DNA of 64,000 bases from contig CAKUGF010000009.1 of assembly GCA_934654585.1 (NCBI GenBank), positions 5,000 through 68,999 of the forward strand, given 5' to 3'. This stretch comes from an uncultured Collinsella sp. Lineage in GTDB: Bacteria > Actinomycetota > Coriobacteriia > Coriobacteriales > Coriobacteriaceae. Shown piece by piece: positions 1 to 8,888 of the stretch. The position numbers and the translations under genes were made by a program. Each line of letters begins with the position of its first letter. Positions within the stretch are counted from its first letter, which is position 1. Under the pieces are notes generated by a model. It was given only the letters and a program-made list of their open reading frames with translations. It was not told the DNA's origin and ran no database searches.

Positions 1-1097
1 GTGTTGTTCGCGATGCGGACAAAGGCACGCTGATGCGTCCGGCCTTTATGCGCGATACCGAAAAGATTCTCCATCTTCCGGCATACTCCCGTTATGCAGG
101 CAAAACGCAGGTCTTTAGCTTTCGCAGCAACGACGACTTGTCTCGTCGTGGTCTGCATGTGCAGCTTGTCTCGCGCATTGCACGCGATATCGGTCGCGCC
201 CTCGGGCTCAACTGCGATCTGATCGAGGCGATCGGCCTGGGCCATGACTTGGGTCACACGCCCTTCGGACATGCCGGCGAGCGCTTCCTCAACGATATCT
301 ATCATGAGCGTACCGGCCGCTTCTTTTTCCATAACGTGCAGTCGGTGCGCGTGCTCGATGCGCTCTATGGCCGCAACGTGTCGCTCCAGACGCTCGATGG
401 CGTGCTGTGTCACAACGGGGAGTACGAGCAGCGCGTGTTTGAGCTGTCGGACATGGCATCCTTTGACCAGTTCGATCAGACAGTCGAGGACTGTATTGCC
501 ACAGGCTATAGCGTCATTGAGCATCTGCGTCCCACGACGCTTGAGGGCTGCGTGGTGCGCATTTCGGATATTCTTGCCTATGTTGGTCGCGATCGTCAGG
601 ATGCTATTGCCGCAGGGCTGCTTGAACCCGACGCTTTTGACGACGGCCTGGGTGGTTTTTACAACAGCTGGATTCTCACGCACGCTTCCATCGATATCGT
701 TGAGCATAGCTACGGCAAACCACGTATCGAGATGAGTGAGGACCTGTTTGAGGAAATCCGCCGAGCTAAGCGCGAGAACTACGAGAAGATTTACAGCAAG
801 GGTGGTATCGAGGGCGATTCCGAGGCGGAGCTGCGCGAGGCGTTCGAAAAGCTCTACGACCGTTGCCTTCAGGATCTAAATGGGGGCGACGAGTCCTCAT
901 ACATCTTTAAGCATCACATTTCGCGCATTGAGCAGCAGCTTTCCTACTACGATCGCACCTATGTCTGGCAGGATGATAAGGATCAAGCGGTGGTGGATTA
1001 CATCGCAAGCATGACTGACGGCTATTTCTGTGAGCTGACGAGCAAGCTGTTCCCGGGCCTGAAGTTTCCGCATCGTACTTATATTAACGAACAGTAG
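1..1097 (+). CDS. dgt: dGTPase-like HD-domain triphosphohydrolase (5' end cut by window)
   Basis: The reading frame is open to the first base of the window, so the true start lies upstream; the first internal ATG (33) falls within the conserved N-terminal part. The family hydrolyses dNTPs, typically dGTP, to deoxynucleoside and tripolyphosphate. The HD-domain metal motif is plain: a histidine in RRGLHVQLVSRIAR followed by GLGHDLGHTPFGHAGE, and the segment MRDTEKILHLPAYSRYAGKTQVF is the family's usual N-terminal RDxxRIxHSxxFRRLxxKTQVF region. A later aspartate in VVRISDILAYVGRD fits the final HD ligand. About 365 codons are visible. It ends 44 bp before rarA. The exact substrate cannot be told from sequence. 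Confidence 0.85.
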   Translation, partial: VVRDADKGTLMRPAFMRDTEKILHLPAYSRYAGKTQVFSFRSNDDLSRRGLHVQLVSRIARDIGRALGLNCDLIEAIGLGHDLGHTPFGHAGERFLNDIYHERTGRFFFHNVQSVRVLDALYGRNVSLQTLDGVLCHNGEYEQRVFELSDMASFDQFDQTVEDCIATGYSVIEHLRPTTLEGCVVRISDILAYVGRDRQDAIAAGLLEPDAFDDGLGGFYNSWILTHASIDIVEHSYGKPRIEMSEDLFEEIRRAKRENYEKIYSKGGIEGDSEAELREAFEKLYDRCLQDLNGGDESSYIFKHHISRIEQQLSYYDRTYVWQDDKDQAVVDYIASMTDGYFCELTSKLFPGLKFPHRTYINEQ

Positions 1098-1141
1098 TTC
1101 GTATCTTTTCGGTATACTGATGACGAACAACGATTAGATGG

Positions 1142-2506
1142 ATGTACGGGATGGCTATGGACGACCTATTTTCTGCCTCGACACGCGAGCGCTCCTTTAA
1201 GAATGCGCCGCTCGCGGTGCGCATGCGCCCCAATTCGCTCGACGAGTACGTGGGCCAGCAAAAGGCCGTGGGCAAGGGCTCGTGGCTGCGAGCCGCGATC
1301 GAGCACGATGTGCTGTCGAGCGTGATCTTGTACGGGCCTGCCGGTACGGGCAAGACGACGCTGGCGCATATCATCGCCAACCATACCAAGAGCGAGTTTG
1401 TAGAGGTCAGTGCCGTGACGGGCACCGTGAAGGACCTGCGTCGCGTGATCGACGAGGCAAAGACGCGCCTGAATACGTACGACCGTCGCACCATCCTGTT
1501 TATCGACGAGATTCATCGCTTTTCGAAGTCGCAGCAGGATGCGCTGTTGCACGCTGTCGAGAACCGTACCGTCATCATGATTGGTGCCACGACCGAGAAC
1601 CCGTACTTCGAGGTCAACTCCGCACTGTTGTCGCGCGGACGCGTAGTTGAGCTTGAGCACCTGAGGGACGAAGACATCGCAACGCTCATTGAGCGTGCGC
1701 TCGAGGCACCGCAGGGCTTGAACGGCAAGTTCTCGGTCGATGAGGATACGGTTAAGACCATCTGCACGTTGGCCGCGGGCGATGCGCGCTCGGCCCTGAC
1801 GACGCTCGAGCTGGCGAGCGAGATTGCCGTAACGCGTCCTGATACGGAGGGTACGCCGGCGCCGGCAGTGGGAGAGCGGTATCCCATCACCGTCGACGAT
1901 GTGAAGATTGCCAATCCTCGCCGCGGGTTTTCGTATGACAAAAACGGTGACATGCACTACGACATCATCAGTGCGTTTATCAAGTCCATGCGCGGCAGCG
2001 ACCCCGATGCCACCATTTATTGGCTCGCGCGCATGATCGATGCGGGGGAGGACCCTAAGTTTATCGCTCGCCGCATTATGATTCATGCTTCCGAGGACGT
2101 CGGCAACGCCGATCCGCAGGCTCTGCTGGTGGCGCATGCCGCGTTTAAGTCTGCCGAGGTCATTGGCTATCCCGAGTGTCGCATCAACCTGGCGCAGGCT
2201 GCGCTCTATGTGTGCTTGGCGCCTAAATCTAATGCCTGCGAGGCATCCATTGATGCGGCACTGGCCGATATCCATAACAGTGGACTGCGCGAGGTGCCAA
2301 GCTATCTGCGCGACCGCCACCGTCCGGGCAGCGATGAATACGGTGTGTATAAGTATCCGCACGATTATCCCGAGGGCTGGGTCGATCAGCGCTATTTGCC
2401 CGAAGGCCTGGAGCGCGGCGCGTTTTGGCAGCCCGCCGGTCGAGGCTGGGAAGAATGGCGCGTAGAGCAAAGCGAACGCGACCGCAGCGGGAATGCGCCG
2501 AAGTAG
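1142..2506 (+). CDS. rarA: replication-associated recombination protein A, AAA+ ATPase
   Basis: RarA/MgsA is a clamp-loader-like AAA+ ATPase acting at stalled replication forks. Walker A is GPAGTGKTT (about residues 65-73), Walker B is ILFIDEIHRF (about 119-127), and the sensor region GATTENPYFEVNSALLSR is typical of the family. The C-terminal half has the tetramerisation region, with ARRIMIHASEDVGNADPQAL and the late YKYPHDYPEGWVDQRYLP that marks RarA. Length (454 aa) is normal. The start is uncertain: ATGs at 1142, 1151 and 1157 are in frame and none has a strong ribosome site; MDDLFSAS (1157) resembles other RarA N termini. A TATACT box at 1113-1118 could be its -10 element. Confidence 0.93.
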   Translation: MYGMAMDDLFSASTRERSFKNAPLAVRMRPNSLDEYVGQQKAVGKGSWLRAAIEHDVLSSVILYGPAGTGKTTLAHIIANHTKSEFVEVSAVTGTVKDLRRVIDEAKTRLNTYDRRTILFIDEIHRFSKSQQDALLHAVENRTVIMIGATTENPYFEVNSALLSRGRVVELEHLRDEDIATLIERALEAPQGLNGKFSVDEDTVKTICTLAAGDARSALTTLELASEIAVTRPDTEGTPAPAVGERYPITVDDVKIANPRRGFSYDKNGDMHYDIISAFIKSMRGSDPDATIYWLARMIDAGEDPKFIARRIMIHASEDVGNADPQALLVAHAAFKSAEVIGYPECRINLAQAALYVCLAPKSNACEASIDAALADIHNSGLREVPSYLRDRHRPGSDEYGVYKYPHDYPEGWVDQRYLPEGLERGAFWQPAGRGWEEWRVEQSERDRSGNAPK

Positions 2507-2606
2507 CTGCTGATAATTTTGTCCCACGTATCAGCTCTTGGCATGTTCGGTCCCCTTTGGGGTACCATGAACATCGTCTGTATTTCGATTCCTTTGGGAG
2601 GCTTGT

Positions 2607-3200
2607 ATGAGTCCCATTCAAATCGCCTTGCTGCTCCTCGCCGCTGCCGGCGTGTGGGCTGTCGTTGAGCTTGCGCTCACCCTGCGTAAAACCCGCACCG
2701 TTGTCGATTCGCTCGACAAGACCGTGACCGATCTCAACAACACCATCGCCGAGGCGCAGCCCGTGGTGGCAAAGCTCGATGGCGCCGTTGACGAGCTCAC
2801 CCCGGCGCTTGCCCAGATGGAGCCGCTGCTCAAGTCGAGCAAGACTGCCGTCGACGCCCTGACGTCCAACCTCGTTGAGGTCGAGGCGGTCGTTCGCGAT
2901 ATCTCCGAGGTCACGGGCAGCATGGCCGAGGCCAGCAACGCCGTGTCGAGCGTGACTGATTCTGCCGCCGGTGCCGTGCAGAAGCTCTTCAATAAGATGA
3001 AGGCTCCTGCGGCCGACGCCGAGCGCAAGCTCGCCGCTGCCGCCGCGGAGGCCGAACAGCCTACCGAGCGCGTTCTGATTGGCGAGGCCGAGGATGAGGT
3101 CGCCGATGGCGCAGATGTGGCTCAGAAGCCCGCAACCAAGTCGGCTCAGTATTACACCTATACAAGCGCCGAGACTGCCGAGGAGTCCTGCGATGAGTAG
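2607..3200 (+). CDS. DUF948-type membrane-anchored coiled-coil protein
   Basis: A 197-aa protein with one N-terminal membrane segment (about residues 5-25, IQIALLLLAAAGVWAVVELAL), then a long helical stretch with repeated valine/leucine spacing resembling DUF948 proteins of Gram-positive bacteria, and an Ala/Glu-rich tail. The ribosome site GGGAGG stands 5-6 bp before the ATG. Its last 8 bases overlap the start of the RsbW-like gene, so the two are translationally linked, and the sigma-factor gene follows. Function is unknown; the context suggests a stress-related membrane protein in the same operon, which is inference. Confidence 0.75.
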   Translation: MSPIQIALLLLAAAGVWAVVELALTLRKTRTVVDSLDKTVTDLNNTIAEAQPVVAKLDGAVDELTPALAQMEPLLKSSKTAVDALTSNLVEVEAVVRDISEVTGSMAEASNAVSSVTDSAAGAVQKLFNKMKAPAADAERKLAAAAAEAEQPTERVLIGEAEDEVADGADVAQKPATKSAQYYTYTSAETAEESCDE

Positions 3201-3570
3201 CGAAGCAACCTGCCCCATTACGCTGACCGTTTCCGGCGACCCGCGTCTCGCACGCTTGGTGCGCATGACGGCCGCTAACGTTGGCGCTCTGTGCTCTATG
3301 TCCGTCGATCGTATCGAGGACATTCGCATGGCTGCCGAGGAGGCCTTCATCTTTGGTTGTACCGCGGTCGACTGCGACGATATTACGATCAAATTCGACG
3401 TCGACGAGACCCACGTTGGCATGACGTTTACCTTTGGCGACCAGGCCACCGTCGATGAGGATGACCAGGCTGCCGTGTATGCCGAGCTCATTCTTGCAAG
3501 TGTGTGCGATTCCTACGAAAAGACATCGGCGCCCCTAACGCTTTCCCTCGACCTCAAGGCGGATATCTAA
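3193..3570 (+). CDS. RsbW-like anti-sigma factor with degenerate kinase fold
   Basis: A 125-aa protein starting at ATG 3193, which has GAGGAG 7 bp upstream and overlaps the previous stop. The order 'small GHKL protein then SigB/SigF-type sigma factor' (2 bp before the next ATG) and the RsbW-like pattern ITLTVSGDPRLARLVRMTAANVG...RIEDIRMAAEEAFIFGC identify it as an RsbW/SpoIIAB relative. RsbW binds the sigma factor and phosphorylates an anti-anti-sigma partner with ATP. Here the N-box asparagine (usual form EALxNAxxH) is absent and the later glycine-rich ATP-lid motif is replaced by FGDQATVDEDDQA. It may hold the sigma factor without being a kinase. No RsbV gene is adjacent. Confidence 0.7.
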   Translation: MSSEATCPITLTVSGDPRLARLVRMTAANVGALCSMSVDRIEDIRMAAEEAFIFGCTAVDCDDITIKFDVDETHVGMTFTFGDQATVDEDDQAAVYAELILASVCDSYEKTSAPLTLSLDLKADI

Positions 3571-3571
3571 T

Positions 3572-4363
3572 ATGACCGAACGTTCCCGGAGCGGTAAGAC
3601 CGCTTGGGACAAGGAGAAAACCCGCGAGCTGTTTCGTCGCTACAAGGAGACCGGTGATCCGGACGCCCGCGAGCAGCTCGTCATGTCCCATATGAACCTG
3701 GTAAGGTTTCTTGCCAACAAATTTAAGAACCGCGGCGAGCCGCTCGACGACCTTATGCAGGTCGGTTATCTGGGCTTGCTCAAGGCTATCGACCGCTTTG
3801 ACCCCGAGCGCGGGCTCGAGTTTACGACGTTTGCCACACCTACCATTCTGGGTGAGATTAAGCGTCACTTCCGCGATAAGGGCTGGAGCGTGCGCGTTCC
3901 GCGCCGTCTGCAGGAGCTCTCGGCTAAGGTCAACCAGGCCACCGACAAACTCACTAACGAGCTACAGCGTTCGCCTAAGGTCGAAGAAATCGCTGAATAT
4001 CTGGACGTAACTGTCGACGAGGTGCTCGAAGCCATGGAATCGTCCTCGGCCTACACGTCGGTGCCCATCGAGGCCCCGGGCGCGTCTGATTCCGACGATG
4101 CACCTTCGATTCTCGACCGCTATGCCGATGACGACAACGAGCTTGACTTTACCGATGACCGCTTGGTAATTGAGGAGGCTATCCGTGATTTCTCGCCGCG
4201 CGAGCGCGAAGTGATCGAGCTGCGCTTTGTGAAGGGGATGACCCAGATCGAGATTGCCAAGAAGCTTGGCATTTCCCAGGTGCAGGTTTCGCGTCTGCTG
4301 CGCCGCACGCTTAAAAAGATCCAGGACAAGATCGACCCCGACGGAGTGATGATTCGTTCATGA
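3572..4363 (+). CDS. RNA polymerase sigma factor, SigB/SigF/SigG family
   Basis: Group 3 sigma-70 factor of 263 aa. Region 2 is clear: LVMSHMNLVRFLANKFKNRG, DDLMQVGYLGLLKAIDRFDP, then FTTFATPTILGEIKRHFRDK with the WSVRVPRRLQE motif that marks the SigB/F/G group. Region 3 spans about residues 110-155 and region 4 is the helix-turn-helix MTQIEIAKKLGISQVQVSRLL near residues 220-240. It starts 1 bp after the RsbW-like stop codon and overlaps the next gene by 4 bp (ATGA). It is probably controlled by the upstream anti-sigma-like protein and may direct a general stress or envelope regulon. Which of the sigB/sigF names applies cannot be decided. Confidence 0.92.
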   Translation: MTERSRSGKTAWDKEKTRELFRRYKETGDPDAREQLVMSHMNLVRFLANKFKNRGEPLDDLMQVGYLGLLKAIDRFDPERGLEFTTFATPTILGEIKRHFRDKGWSVRVPRRLQELSAKVNQATDKLTNELQRSPKVEEIAEYLDVTVDEVLEAMESSSAYTSVPIEAPGASDSDDAPSILDRYADDDNELDFTDDRLVIEEAIRDFSPREREVIELRFVKGMTQIEIAKKLGISQVQVSRLLRRTLKKIQDKIDPDGVMIRS

Positions 4364-5772
4364 GTGAGCACCCCCAACAAACCGACCGTACACTGCGTGA
4401 TACCCGTATTCTGACCCTTCGCATCTGGGCTGTTGTAGGCTGCATTGCGATTGCTGCCGTCATCTTCAACCTCATGGGCATCCTGGCGCCGGTTATCGAG
4501 TTTCTTGCTGTCGGCTCCATCATCGCCTTTGTGATGTCGCCTATTTCCAACTGGCTCGAGCATCATGGTGTGAATCGCGGCATCGGTTCGCTCATCGCGC
4601 TTATTGTGGTCGTTGCCGTGCTCGTCGGTGTCGTCTGCATCCTGTCGCCGATTTTGTTCGGCCAGATCATGGAAGTCCTGAGCCGCCTGCCTGGGCAGCT
4701 TCGTGTTGCGGGTGGCGACCTCAACGAAATGATTTCGAACGCCAAGACGCTCAATAACACGCCGCTCAAGGAGTATCTGGACAACAACCTGTCCTCGCTC
4801 GTTACCGTGGCGTCGAAATATGTGTCTCAGATTGCTGCCGAGCTCGGACGCGGTGTGTTCCCGCTTATCACCAACACGGCTTCGCAGCTGTTCGTGATCT
4901 TCCTGGGCCTGGTGCTTGCCTACTGGATGGCCTGCGACTACCCCCGCATGCACCACGAGATTTGCACTATCATCGGGCAGGAGAAGGAGACCTCGTACCG
5001 CTTTATGGTCGCGATTCTTTCGCGCTCCGTTGGCGGCTACATGCGCGGTATGGTCGTGACGTCCATTTGTGGTGGCATCTTAGCCTTTATCGGTTTTATG
5101 ATCATCGGGCACCCGTACGCGGCGCTCATGGCCATCTTTACCGGCATCATGCATTTGGTTCCGGTCGTTGGTCCCTGGGTGAGTGCGGCAATCGCCACGA
5201 TACTCGGCTTTATGTTCAGCCCCATGTTGGCGTTATGGACGCTCATTGTGACGATGATCGCGCAAAACGTCACCGATAACGTGATTTCGCCTAAGGTCAT
5301 GCAGAGCTCGGTGCAGGTGCATCCCATCATGAGCCTCACGGCCCTCGTCATTGGCTCGGCGCTCATGGGCCCCATCGGCATGATTATTGCCATCCCGCTA
5401 TGCGCGGCCCTCAAGGGTATCTTCGTGTACTACTTTGAGAACGAGACTGGCCGCCAACTCGTGGCCTACGACGGTGCCGTATTTAAGGGCACGCCGTATC
5501 GCGATGCCGAGGGTAAACCGGTTGCCGCTTACGATGCGCTCGGCGACGACACCTTCATCTACGAGTCGGAGCTCATCGGCAACGAGACCGCGCCCGAGGC
5601 CCAGGCCATGCCTAAGCCCGAGCTCGATAATCCCTGGATTAAGCTCTCGGGTCTTCAGCCCGACGCGACAGGCTTTTTCAAGAACCCCTTCGCCAAGGAT
5701 GACGACTCCAATACGGACGACGACACCAAAACCGGCATCGACGGCTCCATGGACGATTCGGATTCCAAATAG
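4360..5772 (+). CDS. AI-2E family (PerM/YdiK-like) membrane transporter
   Basis: A 470-aa polytopic membrane protein. It has paired N-terminal helices (about residues 25-60), a third at about 75-95, a periplasm-facing helical insert with NAKTLNNTPLKEYLDNNLSS, and a C-terminal bundle that includes GYMRGMVVTSICGGILAFIGF, HLVPVVGPWVSAA and QNVTDNVISPKVMQSSVQVHP, the last two being family signatures. The C-terminal ~90 residues are hydrophilic and end in an acidic Asp-rich tail (DDDSNTDDDTKTG). Family members have been linked to autoinducer-2 export or sodium/proton exchange, so the substrate is open. Its ATG overlaps the sigma-factor stop by 4 bp, so it belongs to that operon. Confidence 0.85.
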   Translation: MSEHPQQTDRTLRDTRILTLRIWAVVGCIAIAAVIFNLMGILAPVIEFLAVGSIIAFVMSPISNWLEHHGVNRGIGSLIALIVVVAVLVGVVCILSPILFGQIMEVLSRLPGQLRVAGGDLNEMISNAKTLNNTPLKEYLDNNLSSLVTVASKYVSQIAAELGRGVFPLITNTASQLFVIFLGLVLAYWMACDYPRMHHEICTIIGQEKETSYRFMVAILSRSVGGYMRGMVVTSICGGILAFIGFMIIGHPYAALMAIFTGIMHLVPVVGPWVSAAIATILGFMFSPMLALWTLIVTMIAQNVTDNVISPKVMQSSVQVHPIMSLTALVIGSALMGPIGMIIAIPLCAALKGIFVYYFENETGRQLVAYDGAVFKGTPYRDAEGKPVAAYDALGDDTFIYESELIGNETAPEAQAMPKPELDNPWIKLSGLQPDATGFFKNPFAKDDDSNTDDDTKTGIDGSMDDSDSK

Positions 5773-5778
5773 GCCTTG

Positions 5779-6018
5779 TTAGCGTTTCTTGAAGTTGTAG
5801 ATGACAAGAAACGCGAGCAATGCGATTGATAAGGGGCCGGCTACATAGAAATAGAGAACGTCAATTGCGCGTAGAGGTCCATAGGTCATATTGCCGGACA
5901 CTACTGAATTCAATACGTAGCCAAATGCTGGTTGGTTTGCGTACCAGCGGGAGAAGGCGAAGAGCGCTAAAAGTGCGACTACCACAACTGCATTCAGGAC
6001 AAATCGTTTGCTTTTCAT
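5779..6018 (-). CDS. small two-helix membrane protein, unknown function
   Basis: A 79-aa protein on the minus strand, convergent with the transporter gene (6 bp between stop codons). It has two predicted membrane helices, about residues 7-25 (VLNAVVVVALLALFAFSRWY) and 52-74 (VLYFYVAGPLSIALLAFLVI), and a basic C terminus NFKKR. A strong ribosome site GGAAGGAG lies 7 bp before the ATG, which supports real translation. The coding bases are more AT-rich than the flanking genes. I recognise no family. Confidence 0.6.
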   Translation of the reverse strand: MKSKRFVLNAVVVVALLALFAFSRWYANQPAFGYVLNSVVSGNMTYGPLRAIDVLYFYVAGPLSIALLAFLVIYNFKKR

Positions 6019-6111
6019 CGATCGCTCCTTCCGGTGACCCTTATATGGAATTCTACAACAGCCATTATTTTCAAAGAATAAGACTGTCCTAAATAACGTG
6101 CACTTTCGCTG

Positions 6112-6141
6112 GAGGGTCGCTGTTTAGCGGCCCTCTTTTTT
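6112..6141 (+). terminator. Rho-independent terminator ahead of alaS
   Basis: A 9-bp stem (6112-6120 with 6127-6135, one G-T pair), a 6-nt loop TGTTTA and six T residues. It sits just before the alaS promoter, so it probably ends read-through from the sigma-factor operon rather than acting as an alaS attenuator. Confidence 0.7.
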
Positions 6142-6167
6142 GCACTGGGGCGGTGGGATGGTAATAT
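6140..6167 (+). promoter_or_regulatory. sigma-A-type promoter for alaS
   Basis: TTGCAC (6140-6145), a 16-bp spacer and TAATAT (6162-6167). A start near 6174 would give a leader of about 40 nt to the alaS ATG, too short for a T-box riboswitch. Confidence 0.6.
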
Positions 6168-6213
6168 CGTTACGTTTGAACTGTTTCGATATGAAACCGA
6201 GGAGATTCCCTCT

Positions 6214-8871
6214 ATGAGTGCTGACTACCCGTCAATGACTACGGCCGAGATCCGCTCTAAGTTCCTCAACTTCTTTGAGGAGCGCGGTCTTAAGCTCTAT
6301 CCTTCTTCGTCCCTCGTTCCCGACGATCCTTCGCTGTTGCTTGCCAACGCCGGCATGAACCAGTTTAAGGAGTACTACCAGGGCAAGAAGACCATGAAGG
6401 AGATCGGCGCGATCTCCTGCCAGAAGTGCGTCCGCACCAACGATATCGACTGCATCGGCGAGGACGGTCGTCACCTGTCCTTCTTCGAGATGCTCGGCGA
6501 CTTCTCCTTTGGCGGCGTCTCCAAGCAGCAGGCCTGCGCTTGGGCCTTTGAGCTCATCACCAAGGAGTTCAAGCTGCCGCTCGACCGCCTGTACTTCACC
6601 GTCTTTACCGAGGATGACGAGACCCATGATGTGTGGCGCTCCCTGGGCGTTGCCGAGGATCACATCTCCCGTTTGGGCGAGGACGACAACTTCTGGGCCG
6701 CTGGCCCCACCGGCCCCTGTGGTCCGTGCTCCGAGATCTACTTTGACATGGGCGAGGAGGTCGGCTGCGGCAGTCCCGACTGCAAGCCGGGCTGCGACTG
6801 CGACCGCTTCCTTGAGTTCTGGAACCTCGTGTTCACTCAGTACGACCGTCAGGAGGACGGCTCCATGCCGGAGCTGCCGCACCGCAACCTCGATACGGGC
6901 ATGGGCCTGGAGCGCATGGCCGCCATCATGCAGCACAAGACCGCTAACTATGACGGCGATCTGATGCAGCACCTCATCAAGCTTGGCGAGGAGATCAGCG
7001 GCAAGACCTATGACGCCGACGATTACTCCGGTGCCAGCCGCTCCCTGCGCATCATCGCCGATCACTCCCGTGCCGTGGACTTCATGATCTCGGACGGCAT
7101 CCTGCCCGGTAACGAGGGCCGCGAGTATGTCCTGCGCCGTCTGCTCCGTCGCGCCGTGTTCCACGGTCGCCTGCTGGGCATCGAGGGCGCGTTCCTGACC
7201 AAGTTCATCGACGAGGTCAACGCTCAGATGGGCGAGGCCTATCCCGAGCTGCTCAAGAACGTCGCCCTTGTCAAGGGTATCGTTGCCTCTGAGGAGGAGC
7301 GCTTCTCCACGACGCTCGATAACGGCCGTGTCTACCTGGACGAGGCCCTGGCTGCACTTGCCGAGGGCGCTGTCCTTCCGGGCGACGTCGCCTTTAAGCT
7401 GCACGATACGTTTGGTTTCCCCATCGACCTGACCGTCGAGATCGCCGGTACCGCTGGCCACGACGTTGACATGGACGGCTTTACCGCTTGCATGGAGGAC
7501 CAGAAGGCCCGCGCCCGCGCCAACGCCAAGGGCGACGCCTGGGGCAGCTTCAACGACGTGTGGGTCGAGCTTTCGGACAAGGTCGCCGCGACCGAGTTCG
7601 ACGGCTATGACAACGATGTGGTCGAGGACACCAAGGTTGTCGCCATCGTTCGCAACGGCGAGTCTGTCGAGTCCGCTGCCGCTGGCGAGGACGTTGAGGT
7701 CGTGCTCGACCGCACCCCGTTCTATGCCGAGATGGGTGGCCAGCAGGGCGACGCCGGCGAGCTTTCCGCCGAGGGCGTTGTGCTGACCGTTGCCGATACC
7801 AAGAACCACAACGGCCTGTATGCCCACGTCGCACGCGTTGCCGAGGGCACGCTGACCGTCGGTGCCAGCGTGACCGCCGCTCTCGACGCCGAGCGTCGTG
7901 GCTTCCTGCGTCGCAACCACACCGCAACGCACCTGCTCGACGCCGCCCTTAAGCAGGTCCTGGGTGAGCATGTATCCCAGGCCGGCTCGCTTGTGACGCC
8001 CGAGCACCTGCGCTTTGACTTCACGCACTTCGAGGCCCTGTCCTCCGAGCAGCTCAAGGCTGTTGAGGACCTGGTCAACCAGCAGATCTTCGCTTCCAAG
8101 CCGGTCGTGACCCGCGTCATGGGCATCGACGAGGCTAAGGCCGCCGGTGCTGTCGCCCTGTTTGGTGAGAAGTACGGCGATGTCGTGCGCGTCGTCTCCG
8201 TGGGCGCCGAGGACCAGCCGTTCTCCCGCGAGCTCTGCGGTGGTACGCATGCCGCCAACACTGCCGAGATCGGCCTGTTCAAGATTATTTCCGAGTCCTC
8301 CACGGGCTCTAACGTCCGTCGTATCGAGGCCGTGACCTCCAAGGGCGCGCTCGATTACATGGCCGACCGCCTGGCACTCGTTGATGCCGCCGCCGCTGCG
8401 CTCAAGTGCCGCGTCGACGAGGTTCCCGCCCGCGTTGAGAACCTGCAGTCCGAGCTGCGCGAGACTTCCAATAAGCTCAAGAAGGCGCTCACCGGTGGCT
8501 CCTCCGATGCCATCTCCAGCGCCATCGAGGGTGCCGTTGAGGTTAACGGCTACAAGCTCGTCGTCGCTGAGCTTCAGGGTCTCGAGGCCGCTGACCTGCG
8601 CAACGTTTGGGATACCGTGCACCAGAAGGTCGCCGGCCCCGTTGCCTGCGTCGTCGCCAGCGTGACCGAGAAGGGCACCCCGGCCCTGCTCGCTGCCGGC
8701 TCCGATGACGCTGTCAAGGCTGGCTTCCACGCCGGCAACGTGATCAAGCAGATCGCGGGCCTGGTCGATGGTCGCGGTGGCGGTCGTCCCAACATGGCCC
8801 AGGCCGGTGGTAAGAACGCCGCCGGTATCGCCGATGCCCTCGCGGCCGCCAAGACCGCGCTCGGCGCCTAA
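6214..8871 (+). CDS. alaS: alanine--tRNA ligase
   Basis: Charges tRNA-Ala with alanine. The 885-aa length and all domains match AlaRS. The class II catalytic core runs through about residue 240, with FFEMLGDFSFG (motif 2 region) and DTGMGLERMA (motif 3). Editing-domain zinc ligands are HTATHLLDAAL and later CGGTHAANT. The C-Ala/DHHA1 domain ends with GRGGGRPNMAQAGG. The ribosome site GAGGAG is 9 bp upstream. It begins the alaS-ruvX-mltG run; ruvX starts 17 bp after its stop. The cognate tRNA-Ala(GGC) lies at the far end of the window and carries the G3-U70 identity pair this enzyme reads. Confidence 0.98.
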   Translation: MSADYPSMTTAEIRSKFLNFFEERGLKLYPSSSLVPDDPSLLLANAGMNQFKEYYQGKKTMKEIGAISCQKCVRTNDIDCIGEDGRHLSFFEMLGDFSFGGVSKQQACAWAFELITKEFKLPLDRLYFTVFTEDDETHDVWRSLGVAEDHISRLGEDDNFWAAGPTGPCGPCSEIYFDMGEEVGCGSPDCKPGCDCDRFLEFWNLVFTQYDRQEDGSMPELPHRNLDTGMGLERMAAIMQHKTANYDGDLMQHLIKLGEEISGKTYDADDYSGASRSLRIIADHSRAVDFMISDGILPGNEGREYVLRRLLRRAVFHGRLLGIEGAFLTKFIDEVNAQMGEAYPELLKNVALVKGIVASEEERFSTTLDNGRVYLDEALAALAEGAVLPGDVAFKLHDTFGFPIDLTVEIAGTAGHDVDMDGFTACMEDQKARARANAKGDAWGSFNDVWVELSDKVAATEFDGYDNDVVEDTKVVAIVRNGESVESAAAGEDVEVVLDRTPFYAEMGGQQGDAGELSAEGVVLTVADTKNHNGLYAHVARVAEGTLTVGASVTAALDAERRGFLRRNHTATHLLDAALKQVLGEHVSQAGSLVTPEHLRFDFTHFEALSSEQLKAVEDLVNQQIFASKPVVTRVMGIDEAKAAGAVALFGEKYGDVVRVVSVGAEDQPFSRELCGGTHAANTAEIGLFKIISESSTGSNVRRIEAVTSKGALDYMADRLALVDAAAAALKCRVDEVPARVENLQSELRETSNKLKKALTGGSSDAISSAIEGAVEVNGYKLVVAELQGLEAADLRNVWDTVHQKVAGPVACVVASVTEKGTPALLAAGSDDAVKAGFHAGNVIKQIAGLVDGRGGGRPNMAQAGGKNAAGIADALAAAKTALGA

Positions 8872-8888
8872 GAATCAAAGAAGTCGCT

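Noticed and set aside
6061..6213. T-box riboswitch upstream of alaS
   Set aside because: No T-box consensus or specifier loop; a promoter starts about 40 bp before the gene and the hairpin lies upstream of it.
6232..8730. Long antisense frame across alaS
   Set aside because: Shadow of a GC-rich, codon-biased gene; its product has no family features and the plus strand is certain AlaRS.
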